Assembly: GCF_023078275.1 (NCBI RefSeq)
Contig: NC_062993.1
Coordinates: 1,860,001-1,924,000 of the forward strand
Direction: 5' to 3'
Length of the DNA: 64,000 nucleotides
From: Leguminivora glycinivorella
Lineage: Eukaryota > Arthropoda > Insecta > Lepidoptera > Tortricidae
Shown: piece by piece, positions 1-9,179 of the stretch
Layout of the letters: the number at the start of each line of letters is the position of its first letter
Numbering within the stretch: the first letter of the stretch is position 1
Notes under the pieces: model-generated
Database searches by the model: none
The model's input: the letters and a program-made list of their open reading frames with translations, nothing else
What the model was told of the DNA's origin: nothing
Made by a program: the position numbers and the translations under genes

Positions 1-161
1 GGCCCGCGGCGTGTCACGTGAATCCGGGCGCTAAGGCAAGTACGTACGTACGTGCGTACGAGGTACGTACCTTGCCGTGTTCGTGAAATTCGTGATCTTA
101 GTACCGCCGGTGTTAAGATCACGTAGCTACGGTTCGGCGTGAATCACGTGTATCCAGAGCC
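1..161. other. Flank beyond the gypsy-like integrase end
   Basis: No gene is visible. There is a TACG-type run near 40-68 and a small inverted repeat, GTGATCTTA at 92-100 and TAAGATCAC at 114-122. If the gypsy-like element has a 3' LTR it should lie here or left of the window edge, but I could not match this stretch to the region upstream of gag, so no LTR is claimed. Confidence 0.5.
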
Positions 162-344
162 CTACTCTGAACCACTAGGAGTAGGTAGTGAGGCTACCTG
201 GCACTCGTCCGTTGTAAACGGTGGAGATGGAAATGTTGGTCCCCGGGACGGTATATTAAATCTAACATTTCCTTTATACTTAACTAATTGATCCGTATGT
301 CTTACACAATAAGAATCAAAATCGAACATATAAACGTTATACAT
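162..344 (-). pseudogene. Integrase C-terminal tail after in-frame stop
   Basis: This 60-residue stretch lies in the same frame as the integrase frame to its right and is separated from it only by the TAA at 345-347. It includes RHTDQLVKY, a segment typical of the end of Ty3/gypsy integrases. It is therefore the tail of the same protein and not a separate gene. Confidence 0.75.
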
Positions 345-1710
345 TTAATTTCCTATTTTACTTTTAATAATACCATGTTCCCATGTTTCCTTCCGGGCAC
401 TGTACCACCGAGCTAAAACAACGTCACCAATTTCAAAACATCTCCGATGCGGCGGAGGCTCAGAACGATTTGGTTTTACAGGTGGCGAAATTAAATCAAG
501 TCTCGTTCTTAAATTCCTCCCGAACATTAGCTTGGCCGGTGTTTCGCCCGTGGTGCAGTGAACGCTGTTCCTATACTCAAATAAATAGCCCAATAATTTT
601 TCGTGTACTATATCTAATTTCAAATTTTCTCTTAAAATACATTTTAGCATATTCTTGGAATTTTTTACCCCCATTTCCGCTAACCCGTTACTGTTTGGAT
701 GATAGACAGGTGACGTAATATATTGAATATTATTACTGGAACAAAACGTAATAAATTCCTTGCAATTTATTTTAGCGTCATTATCCGAAACCAATGCATG
801 TGGCAGCCCAAAGGTGGCAAATAAACGTTTGAGTTTGGAAATTAATTCTTGCGTTGCTGTACCGTTATTCATATAGATACATTCCAGCCATTTACTGTAC
901 GCGTCCACCACTACCAGGTATACTCTTTGCCCTATTGCCATGTAGTCGATGTGAATACGATGGTAGGGGCCGGGCGGCCGCGGCCAGGGCGCCGGCTGCT
1001 CGCGCGGCGGCGCCGGGCGCAGCGCGCCGCACGTGGCGCACGAGGCGGCCCACTGCTCGATATCGGCATCGATGCCCGGCCACCACATCCGAGCGCGCGC
1101 ATTGGATTTCATTTTTATTATGCCTAAATGTGAGCTATGCAATTGCGATAACATTTTTTGCCGTAAGGTACTAGGAATAACAACCCTATGCCCGCGCAGT
1201 AAGGTCCCATTTTCAAACTGCAGGTCTGTTTTACATTGGAAATAAGGACTTATTAATTTACAACTTACCTTGCGTGGCCAACCTTTTTTAACATAATTAA
1301 GCACCGTCTTTAAGACAGGGTCAATTTCTGTAGCCTGCTCGATATCACTCGCGGTGACCGCCGGTAAAACCGAATCTAAGAACTTTAAAGAACTAAATTT
1401 ATCAAATTCCTTATCCGCAGCGGTTACCGTCTCCGCTAACGGAGCTCGTGAGAAATAGTCGGCTACTACATTACTTTTACCCGTCGTATACTGCACAATA
1501 TAATTATATGCTGATAATATAATTGCATACCTTTGAAGACGAAGCGCCGTGGTCACAGAAATACCTGTATTATTGTTAAAAATGGAAACCAATGGTCGGT
1601 GATCCGTCTTAAGTATAAAAGGCTCGCTGCGGCCATAAAGATATTGATGGAACTTTTTCACACCAAATATCAGGCTCGTAGCTTCTTTTTGTATCTGACT
1701 GTAGTTACGT
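345..1710 (-). pseudogene. RNase H C-terminal part and integrase of gypsy-like element
   Basis: After the hairpin the frame resumes with RNase H (NYSQIQKEATSLIFG, then ILKTDHRPL with a catalytic aspartate). Integrase follows: an HHCC zinc-binding region (HSSHLG ... CATC), then the catalytic core with the first Asp in HIDYM, the second in SDNDA and the Glu in NGLAEMG. The SDN(G)-type block is altered to SDNDAKIN, a sign of decay. The frame stops at a TAA (345-347), and the same frame is open again immediately beyond it. Integrase joins element cDNA to host DNA; this copy should be inactive. Confidence 0.85.
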
Positions 1711-2031
1711 GAGTAATTCCCGAAAAGTTTGTACATTTGGATCACGTCTCCGATTTTGATAAAAATTGGTAGGCTGATAGAGTCCATGATTCTGAGCAAG
1801 ATCCACTAGGTTTCCCAAAATGTCCCAGGTAGTTTGTATGAAACCTTCCTTTTTTGTTACCAGATTTCTATACATTTTCGGTAACAAAAAAGGAAAGTTT
1901 CATACAAACTGCTTGGGACATTTTGGGAAACCTAGTGGATCATGTTCAGCATCATGGACTCTATCATCCTACCAATTTTTATCAAAATCAGAGACGTGAT
2001 CCAAATGTACAAACTTTTCGGGAATTGCTGA
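1711..2031. mobile_element. Hairpin (foldback) insertion inside RNase H
   Basis: About 320 bp made almost entirely of two inverted arms: the sequence starting ATTCCCGAAAAGTTTGTAC near 1715 returns in inverse orientation ending near 2025, around a short centre near 1865-1880. The arms differ at scattered positions. The flanking gypsy coding sequence is continuous once the insert is set aside, with only a 2-bp (GT) apparent duplication, so ends are uncertain by a few bases. It carries no gene of its own, and the ORFs inside are coding sense of the hairpin only. The superfamily is not clear. Confidence 0.8.
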
Positions 2032-2201
2032 TGTTCACTTGCAGTCAGTGACCTCGACGCAAAGGCTCCGAGCCCCGCGGGGCCGGCGTCGCACGCCAGC
2101 GTCAGCTGCGCCGAGGGCTCGAAGTGCGCCAGCGTGCGCCCGAGGCCAGCTCCCGCTTCACCTGCTGCACGGCGCCGCGCTGGCGCTCGCCCCACTGCCA
2201 C
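2032..2201 (-). pseudogene. N-terminal part of RNase H, gypsy-like element
   Basis: A different minus-strand frame carries AHFEPSAQLTLACDAG, the start of the RNase H domain with its first catalytic aspartate. It then runs into the hairpin insertion at 2031. The rest of RNase H continues left of the insertion, so the domain has been physically split. Confidence 0.8.
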
Positions 2202-3808
2202 GCCGCGCCCGCTCGCAACAACTCGTGTAATGGGCTCATGATGCTGGAAGCGTTAGGAATAAAAACCCTGTAGTAGTTCACTACACCTATAAAACTCTGG
2301 AGCTCTGTAACATTTTTTGGTTCTGGCGCGTCGAGTATAGCCCTAACCTTATCAGGACTCGTATGCAGTCCCTCCTTATTTATTACGTACCCTAAATATG
2401 TGACACTCGGTTTTAAAAATTCACATTTTTCTTGTTGTAACCTAAGACCCGCGTCGCTCAGCCTAGTTAACACTTCGCGTAACCTACTGAGATGAATTGT
2501 TTTGTTAGGACCTGTTATGCATATATCGTCAAGCCAACAACTTACACCTTCGATTCCAGAAAGAAGTGTTTCCATTGATTTTTGGAAAATAGCTGGCGCT
2601 GGCGCTAAACCATAGACTAATCGAGTGTATTTAAAGAGACCCTTAGAGGTATTTATTGTTGTAAGTTCTTGAGACGAATCACATAACAAAAATTGATTAT
2701 ACGCATTTTTCAAATCAATCTTACTGTAACATTCCCCCCCTCCAATTTTGGCAAATACCTCTTCAATTCGAGGTAATGGGTATTTGTCGATTATTAAATC
2801 CTTATTTAATGTGACTGAATAATCGCCAGCTATCCTTACTTTGCCGTTTTCTTTTAAAACCGGGACTATAGGGGTTGCGTACAGTGAATGGTTAACTGGT
2901 ACTAAAATACCTAATTTTACCAAGCGGTTTAATTCTTCTTCTACTTTATCTTTTAATGCAAAGGGTACTGAACGGGGTTTAAAAAATTTAGGAAATGCAT
3001 TATCTTTCAATTTCAATGACACCTTAAATTTATTAAAAGATCCAAGCTCATCACGCCACAAATCAGAGTATTGTTCCAATAACCTGTTTACGTCATCGTC
3101 GTCACAGTGACTGATTTTATTTATCTTTGTACGTAATTCTAAATTAAACGCTGCCATAAAGTCTCGCCCAAGAAGGGGCGGGCCGTCATTTTTAAATACA
3201 AATATACTAATGGGCTTAACTTGGCCGTTATATTTAATATCTATAGTAAACCCACCCAGAGGAGAGATTTTATGGTCATCGTATAAACACATTGTAATAT
3301 TACACTCTTCCAATTTGTATTTGGCAAACAATCGCTTGTACAATTTGTATGACATCACAGTCGCTCCTGATCCACAATCTAATTCCATAACTACGGGCAT
3401 ATCTCCTAAAATAACATTTAATTCAATCGGTTTGGTGCGTACGTACCTTAAATTATACATATGGCACTCCTCGCAAGTGTTTTGCTCGACCGAATTATCA
3501 TCACACTCCATATTATTGAGGCGCACATTTTTACACACTTTCTTCAAGTGTCCTACGACTCCACACTTTTGGCAACGATAGGTCTTGTAACGGCACCTGT
3601 CACCCTCGTGACTCTTCATGCCGCATACGGAGCACCGGGAAACCGCTCGCTGGTCGTCGCGGTCCGCCGCCGGAGCCCGCGCGCCGCCGCGGCCGCCGCC
3701 GCCGCCGCCGCCGCGCCTAGCTCCGCCGCTGCCGCCTGCCGCGTACCGCCCCTCGCTACTCATCCGATTCAGGGGCTCCTCCTTGATGGTGCTGGTACCG
3801 GTCATCAC
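2102..3808 (-). pseudogene. pol: Nucleocapsid-protease-reverse transcriptase segment of gypsy-like element
   Basis: The 568-residue frame starts with a Gly-rich linker (about residues 25-45), then two CX2CX4HX4C zinc knuckles (residues 59-72 and 79-92), which belong to Gag nucleocapsid. A retroviral-type aspartic protease follows; its active-site triad reads D-C-G (residues 144-146) where D-T/S-G is usual. Reverse transcriptase spans roughly residues 280-500, with KIDLKNAY and the catalytic block WLDD (residues 425-428) where YLDD or FLDD is usual. Near 2140 the frame departs from the RNase H continuation, which resumes in another frame (TLAHFEPSAQLTLACDAG), so a one-base frameshift is inferred. 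The first methionine is probably not a real start: the segment was likely once fused to gag. Confidence 0.85.
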
Positions 3809-3843
3809 AGCCTTCGCTTCCCTTGCAGATTCTGCTTTCTCCG

Positions 3844-4323
3844 CTATTTCAAGGCCTGGCCAATCTTAATTGACGACGCATCTTGCTCGAATAACTTGTC
3901 ACGTTCAGAGCCTGAACCTAGGCCTAGGACAAAACGATCTGCTAAAACCGTTTCTAAAGCGGAGCCGAACTCGCAGTAACTAGCTAGTCCTCTCAATCGC
4001 GCCGCCCATTCTCCCAAGGTTTCGCCTACGTTCCTTGTCGCTCCATAGAAACGTGCCTTATCTGCATATGTGCACTTCTTCTGCTTAAAATGATCGTCCA
4101 GGTATTTAATCAGCTGATCATAAGTAAGGTCATCTACTTCCGTAGGATATGCGAGGTTTCGCAACAAACGGAATGACTCATCTGTGAGATGAGTTATTAG
4201 AATCCCACTTTTATTTCCATCCTTCACATCGTTTATTTTAATAAATTGTGTCAAGCGTCCTTTAAAAATCTGCCACTCGCTGGTTTTATGATCAAAATCA
4301 GTCAAATTTCCCAAAAACGACAT
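3844..4323 (-). pseudogene. gag: gag capsid region of gypsy-like element, frame broken
   Basis: This 159-residue frame begins at an ATG (4323) with MSFLGNLTDFD and has the look of a retrotransposon capsid: a tryptophan in the SEWQIFKGRL segment, then LITHLTDESFRLLRNLAYP and a YADKARFYG stretch. Gag forms the particle that packages element RNA. The frame ends at 3844, just where the neighbouring frame begins to read as a natural continuation leading to the zinc knuckles, so I infer a one-base indel near 3850; a programmed shift is possible but I see no slippery site. Capsid assignment rests on its position before zinc knuckles and general resemblance, not on a search. Confidence 0.8.
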
Positions 4324-4696
4324 AACTAATTATTTTTTTACACACGCGCGGTAGGTAGATCCTCGTTCGACACTGATATGTATGCGGGTAGGTATATAAG
4401 TAAAACGACCGAATGTGGCTGTTGCTGATTTAATACTAAATAAGAGTGGTTTGACAAGGCACACAGCGAGCGCGTTGGTTATGCATCTATAGCTATAGAT
4501 AGGTACATACGATGTAGGTACATGTATACACAACACTACTTCCATATCGATAAGGTTTGATTTCGTATGCGTCGCGGCCGTCGCGCGACCATCGCGCGAC
4601 CGTCGCCCATGCAAGCCACGGCGTTACCAATGATAGTCATTTCGCCTAGATCCGCGGCAGAACTTCAGAAATACCGCCGACAATAGTTTATTTCCA
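4324..4696. other. Leader region upstream of gag, possible 5' LTR
   Basis: This non-coding stretch lies directly upstream of gag on the minus strand and would be expected to hold leader and 5' LTR. No direct repeat of it is found at the left end of the window, and no primer-binding site is obvious. It contains CGCGCGAC-type repeats near 4575-4605. Confidence 0.3.
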
Positions 4697-5607
4697 ACTA
4701 GCTTTTGCCCGCGGCTTCGCTCGCGTTAGGCCGTTTTCACATTATCCGATCCGATATCGGATGTCGGACCGACATCCTACATCCGATAAACGCTTCCGAT
4801 AGTGTCGGACGTCGGACCGATAAAACGCATTGTTCCAAATCAATGAAGTATGATTTTGTATCAAAAAATATTTAAAAAATGTTTTATATTTAATAATTAT
4901 AAGCACTATATCCTAAATATTATATAGTAAAATTAAAATAACGAGCATAAAAAAACAATAATTCAAAATCAATATTTATTTCAGGCAAAATAAATAATTT
5001 TACATTCAACTATATCTACTAAAAGATGAATAAACTAATAAGTATCCGCAATTCGGACCGATTCATTACAACCTTTTTTTTTCAATGGAAATTGTCAACT
5101 AATTTGAATGTCGATCATTAGCAGCTGTTTAATAGATGCCATTTTTGTCACGCACACTACTACAAACGTATACATACATTATATACGCACACAAACAAAT
5201 ATTATCGGCCGACAACTGGCGGGGGCTCCGGCATGCCAAAAAATGTCGGAAGCGTCCTGCCGATATCGGCAGTTCCATGGTGCCTCGGACAAAAACTGTT
5301 GTAGGAGAGTGCCATCGGCATTAAATCCGCAATTTTTGCGTTTTATATCGTTTTTTAGTAATAATGATCTATTAAATATATAAATGAAGACCTGGAAGCG
5401 CATAAATCTTACATTTTACATCCTTCCTATCGGGTCGGATAATGTGAAAACGGCCTTAGAAAGAGACAAAAAGTAGCCTATGTCACTCTCCATCCCTTCA
5501 ACTATCTCCACTTGAAAAATCACATCAATTCGTTGTTCCGTTTTGCCGTGAAAGACGGACAAACAAGCAGATACACACACTTTCCCATTTATAATATTAG
5601 TATAGAT
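4697..5607 (+). repeat. Dispersed lepidopteran repeat (ACTAGCTTTTGCCCGCGG family), split by a MITE
   Basis: It begins ACTAGCTTTTGCCCGCGGCT and ends near AATATTAGTATAGAT. Other copies in the window are at 7861-8036 (inverse), 20070-20252, 37325-37472 and 39060-39165. Its body is the 4697-4728 and 5456-5607 parts; the middle is a 727-bp MITE. The copy at 20070 is an uninterrupted version. Confidence 0.85.
4729..5455. mobile_element. Harbinger-like MITE (GGCCGTTTTCAC ends), 727 bp
   Basis: Terminal inverted repeats read GGCCGTTTTCACATTATCCG and CGGATAATGTGAAAACGGCC in mirror form. It is flanked by TTA at 4726-4728 and 5456-5458, the 3-bp TTA/TAA duplication usual for PIF/Harbinger elements. Comparison with the uninterrupted repeat at 20090-20105 confirms the empty site. 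Shorter relatives are at 16466, 41530 and 52346. No transposase frame is present. Confidence 0.88.
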
Positions 5608-6021
5608 TTACCTGTTTTGTATTTCAGCTCATTTTTAATCATGTATGTCAAGAACCTCCGCCTTTTTGAAGTCGGTTAATGAGAATTTTCTGATCATCCA
5701 TTCCCATCAAAAAATAAATTTACTACGTAATATAATCATTTGACAGCACAGAGGATGAATTGTGAATAGCATTGTTTAAAGCGCGAAAATAAAGGAAATG
5801 ACAATGGACGCCATATTTATATTATCAGTGGCGTTAAAAAAACTTCCGGGTTTTAACGACCAAAGTTTATGAAATAAAATAAAGTCAAAAGTTTTTAAGT
5901 TCTTCTTTATGGTGTTGGCATGAAGTTTATAGTTATATGAAAAGGTTTTATATAACAGACTTTTGTTTGAAGAATCCTAATGTTTTTTAAGTATAATATG
6001 TAATAGTTTTATGGGTTGAAT
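5608..6021. other. Unassigned non-coding stretch
   Basis: AT-rich sequence without a supported gene. CTTTTTGAAGTCGGTTAA near 5669 matches the start of a dispersed repeat also seen at 22380 and 60741, so part of this is probably old repeat. Confidence 0.4.
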
Positions 6022-6176
6022 TGTGGCGTAGGAGAGATGCTGGCAACCTATTACTGCAATGTAACAATTTGGATTTCTTTCAACCCCTTTTTGCCAAGAG
6101 TGGTACTGAAACTTGAGTAGTTCATGTGCTCTACTACCCCTTTATGGGATACAGGCGTGATTAAATGTATGTATGT
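6022..6176 (+). repeat. Short element with LINE-like tail (GGCGTGATT-TATG tail)
   Basis: Matches the 3' two-thirds of the element at 49499-49727, including GCTGGCAACCT and the end CCCCTTTATGGGATACAGGC followed by TATG repeats. The tail resembles the 3' end of the LINE at 32702-35773, which suggests shared retrotransposition machinery. Confidence 0.75.
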
Positions 6177-6321
6177 TTAAGTAGGTATATTTGCCAGGCA
6201 TTAGGCGTAATTTTAAGTAATCCTCGATATACTCTATCCTCTTTGCTAAAACTAAGCAACAACTTAAAATGCAACTTCCACATTTTGCATTATGTCGAAC
6301 GAAGTAGGTACAAAGTTGGTA

Positions 6322-6455
6322 CAGTCAGCAGCAGAAGTTCCGTAGCGGGCAAGGTGTTCAAAATGAACTTGACACGATCTTATTTTTAAGACAATAAGAG
6401 CGTGTTAGGATCATTGTGAACACCTTGCCCGTTACGGAACTTCTGCTGCTGACTG
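6322..6455. mobile_element. Mariner-like palindromic MITE, 134 bp
   Basis: Terminal inverted repeats CAGTCAGCAGCAGAAGTTCC / mirror, each flanked by TA. Nearly the whole element is an imperfect hairpin. An almost identical copy is at 8417-8550, so both probably moved recently. A TA target points to Tc1/mariner-type mobilisation. Confidence 0.9.
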
Positions 6456-6548
6456 TACTACTAGTAAGTACTTTGGTCGTTGCTATCATTGTTATAAAAA
6501 CTGCTAATATAAAAGCTGCACTGAGCCATAGGGAACTGGGTAGTGGGT

Positions 6549-6692
6549 ACGTAGCCGAATGGCACAAACGCTCACGAAACACTCGTAGATATCTATTTCT
6601 ATCGCTCTTGCGTATTGGCGCGACAGAACCAAACTACCCTTCGCGGCGTTTCGTTTTCGTTTCGCGTCGCAGAATTGCCATTCGACTACGGC
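6549..6692. mobile_element. Palindromic MITE (GTAGCCGAATGG family)
   Basis: Ends are GTAGCCGAATGG and a mirrored CCATTCGACTAC. Related copies lie at 24929-25080 and 59661-59814. The interior includes CGCTCACGAAAC and GTTTCGTTTTCGTTTCGCGTC blocks. The superfamily is undecided. Confidence 0.8.
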
Positions 6693-7183
6693 ACCTGAAT
6701 TTCTTATAGCCCAATTCGATGTAAACTGATATCAAACTTATATTTGACTCATTAACATCACACAGATTTAAATGATTTTTAGAGCCATGAACATTAATTT
6801 CAATTTCATTTATTTGACATGTAACAAGACATACAATTTGATAGTATACAATAATTTTATGTCTCATATATGAATAAATGTGTACACTGTTTTTTAATGT
6901 AAAAAATTAGTTTAAGTTGTTTTTTCTCAAAAAAAAAACACGAAAACCTTTAAATCAAGGGTGAACAGGCATCTTCTGGGCGAGCTCACTCTATCGTAGG
7001 TCGGGCCGCGTCTTTGCCTTTTAGTCTGTGGCTAAGAGAAAGTCCATTTATAATAGTAATAAGAAAAAAGAATGTCATTCTGATAACAGTAATATTCAAA
7101 GGATATGACAAATGGCGCCACCCTATTAGTCCATATGCCGACCGGACGCTGCACGCTGCTGCTTGCCGGATGCTGCTTCGACG

Positions 7184-7440
7184 ACCGGTCTGGCGCAGTT
7201 GGTAGTGACCCTGCCTGCTGCACCGCGGTCCCGGGTTCGAATCCCGGTAAGGGCATTTATTTGTGTGACGAGCACAGATATTTGTTCCTGAGTCATGGAT
7301 GTTTTCTATGTATATAAGTATTTATATATTATATATATCGTTGTCTGAGTACCCACAGCACAAGCCTTCTTGAGCTTACCGTGGGACTTAGTCAATCTGT
7401 GTAAGAATGTCCTATAATATTTATTTATTTATTTATTTTT
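7184..7440 (+). mobile_element. tRNA-derived SINE, family B
   Basis: The head is tRNA-like, with an A-box-like TGGCGCAGTTGGTAG and a B-box GGTTCGAATCC. The body runs through GAGCACAGATATTTGTTCCTG to AAGAATGTCCTATAATATT and ends in a TTTA-rich tail. Inverse copies are at 12385-13080 (split), 22573-22810 and 40725-40985, and a headless piece is at 18641-18705. SINEs are transcribed by RNA polymerase III and need a LINE's enzymes. Confidence 0.9.
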
Positions 7441-7712
7441 ATTTATTTATATGCGAGAGCAAGAAGATGATATGCTTTTTTCTTTCTCACATATGAATGA
7501 CAGTGCCTAGACACTTGCACAGGCGCCGCCTGGCGGGATAAAATATCAGTGTGCCTTCTCATTGGCCTCTAAGTAGTTTTCCGTTGTTATCATAACAGCT
7601 GTGCTGAGCCGTAGGGGACAGAATTGCCTCAAACTTTGCGGCGCATCAGCATTTGGCTAGATAAGGTGTCCCGATCTCAAAGTAGCTTTGGAAAAGTTAG
7701 GAAAGTGCCTCC
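7441..7712. other. Unassigned non-coding stretch
   Basis: Starts in the A/T-rich SINE tail and continues as unrecognised sequence. No coding or structural signal stands out. Confidence 0.4.
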
Positions 7713-7716
7713 AAAT

Positions 7717-7850
7717 GTGACATTATCTGGGTAAAGGGACCTCATTGTCGATGGCGCTTACGCCCCGCGGCGTCGTATTTGTACACGAACATGGCTTGTA
7801 ATGCCGTAAGCGCCATCGACAATAAGGTCTCTTTACCCAGATAATGTCAC
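7717..7850. mobile_element. Hairpin MITE, 134 bp, AAAT flanks
   Basis: The arms GTGACATTATCTGGGTAAAG and its mirror at the right end extend for about 50 bp each (through GATGGCGCTTACG). AAAT flanks both sides (7713-7716 and 7851-7854), a probable 4-bp duplication. There is no coding content. Confidence 0.85.
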
Positions 7851-7860
7851 AAATAACACA

Positions 7861-8036
7861 TCCATACTAATATTATAAATGGAAAAGTGTGTGTGTCTGT
7901 TTGTCCGACTTTCACGGCAAAACAGAGCAACGAATTGACGTGATTTTTTAAGTGAAGATAGTTGAAGGGATGGAGAGTGACATAGGCTACTTTTTGTCTC
8001 TTTTTAACTCGAGCGAAGCCGCGGGCAAAAGCTAGT
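7861..8036 (-). repeat. Dispersed lepidopteran repeat, ACTAGCTTTTGCCCGCGG family
   Basis: Inverse copy of the family at 4697 and 20070. It starts at TCCATACTAATATTATAAAT and ends at GCGGGCAAAAGCTAGT. Confidence 0.85.
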
Positions 8037-8416
8037 TTACCTATAAAGATAGATTTTTGGGGGTATGACTTTTGAGTATGAATATGAACTCAATTTATGT
8101 ATAATGTTGACATGAAATGAAATGAAATGAACTATTCAAAAACAACAGCCCGTATTTCCTAATCTTAAGGACTTCGTTTGTACTTAGTCCCCTGGTAGCT
8201 AGGAATAGGAGTACACCTTGCCTTACTACATGTATTGCGATAATACTTATATTTTTAACTCTTATAAATCGCCATGTGTCTTTTTAATTATTTGACCCAC
8301 ATCTCATAGTTTTCAAGCGTTTTTCCGATCAAGTTTCGTTCACAAAAAATATAAAATTTTAAAATATGTAACTACTGCAGTTTTCCAGGAGGCACCTCAT
8401 AATTTATATATATGTA
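8037..8416. other. Unassigned non-coding stretch with ATGAA microsatellite
   Basis: Contains a short ATGAA-type run near 8112-8130. Nothing else is recognised. Confidence 0.4.
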
Positions 8417-8550
8417 CAGTCAGCAGCAGAAGTTCCGTAGCGGGCAAGGTGTTCAAAATGAACTTGACACGATCTTATTTTTAAGACAATAAAAGCGTGT
8501 TAGGATCATTGTGAACACCTTGCCCGTTACGGAACTTCTGCCGCTGACTG
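8417..8550. mobile_element. Mariner-like palindromic MITE, second copy
   Basis: Same length and nearly the same sequence as 6322-6455, also between two TA dinucleotides (8415-8416, 8551-8552). The two copies differ at only a few positions. Confidence 0.9.
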
Positions 8551-9179
8551 TACAAGTAATATTAGTTTATATAATTTATTAAAGTTTACATTTGGGTTTC
8601 TTGTTCATTAGAAGAAAATGGTCACCGTTATAGAATACGACATGGATAGAATACGATAGAATACACAGTTTATAATTACTCAGTAATTTATTTATTTATT
8701 TAGTCGTATGGCATCAATCAGAATTTATTCGTCGCTTTACAGGTAATGAAAATTTGTTAATACCTAATAAAATAGTTTGTTGGTGTTAATAAATATTTAA
8801 CGCCAACATATTATTAGACCACCCTGTATAACCCAGTTTGCCACCGTTTACCACCAGCCCACAGAATCCAGTTTGCAACTCCACTTGTATTTAACCTACA
8901 ACTTGACGGTAATCCAGCATACTTCCCTGTGGCCACATTCCTTACATCGCAAGGACAGTCCTGAGTAGGGTTGCCAGCTGTCGGGATGTTTCCGTAATTT
9001 TCAGGAAATATGTTTTACTTGTTACTTTAATGGAATACCTGAAATTTCTATAAAGGATAGTCCTAGGTTAGGCTAGGCCATCAGCGCTTACATAATTATA
9101 AAATAAAATAAATAAAATAAAAAAATTATATAAATATTTAAAAAATTATATAAAATTATATAAATATTACTTTTAAGTG
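8551..9179. other. Unassigned AT-rich stretch before the LINE
   Basis: Contains TTTA and AAAT runs near 8688-8702 and 9098-9170. The A-rich block at 9098-9170 abuts the 5' side of the LINE and resembles the A-rich block at its 3' side. Confidence 0.4.

Larger units (their letters stand above)
162..4323 (-). mobile_element. Decayed Ty3/gypsy-like LTR retrotransposon, internal region
   Basis: Reading leftwards on the minus strand the order is gag, zinc knuckles, protease, reverse transcriptase, RNase H and integrase, which is the Ty3/gypsy order. No envelope frame is seen. The coding path is broken at least four times: a frame change near 3850, another near 2140, a hairpin insertion at 1711-2031, and an in-frame TAA at 345-347. 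LTRs, primer-binding site and polypurine tract were not identified. The element cannot make its own proteins. Very GC-rich patches near 960-1080, 2050-2220 and 3640-3760 lie inside an otherwise AT-rich coding region. Confidence 0.9.

Noticed and set aside
3461..3979. 172-codon plus-strand frame
   Set aside because: Antisense to the gag/nucleocapsid region; the Ala run is the complement of the Gly-rich linker.
1..4700. LTR pair for the gypsy-like element
   Set aside because: I compared the left edge with the region upstream of gag by eye and saw no direct repeat, so LTRs are not annotated.
7014..7317. Small frames around the SINE
   Set aside because: Coding sense of the tRNA-like head; the same frames recur at every SINE copy.
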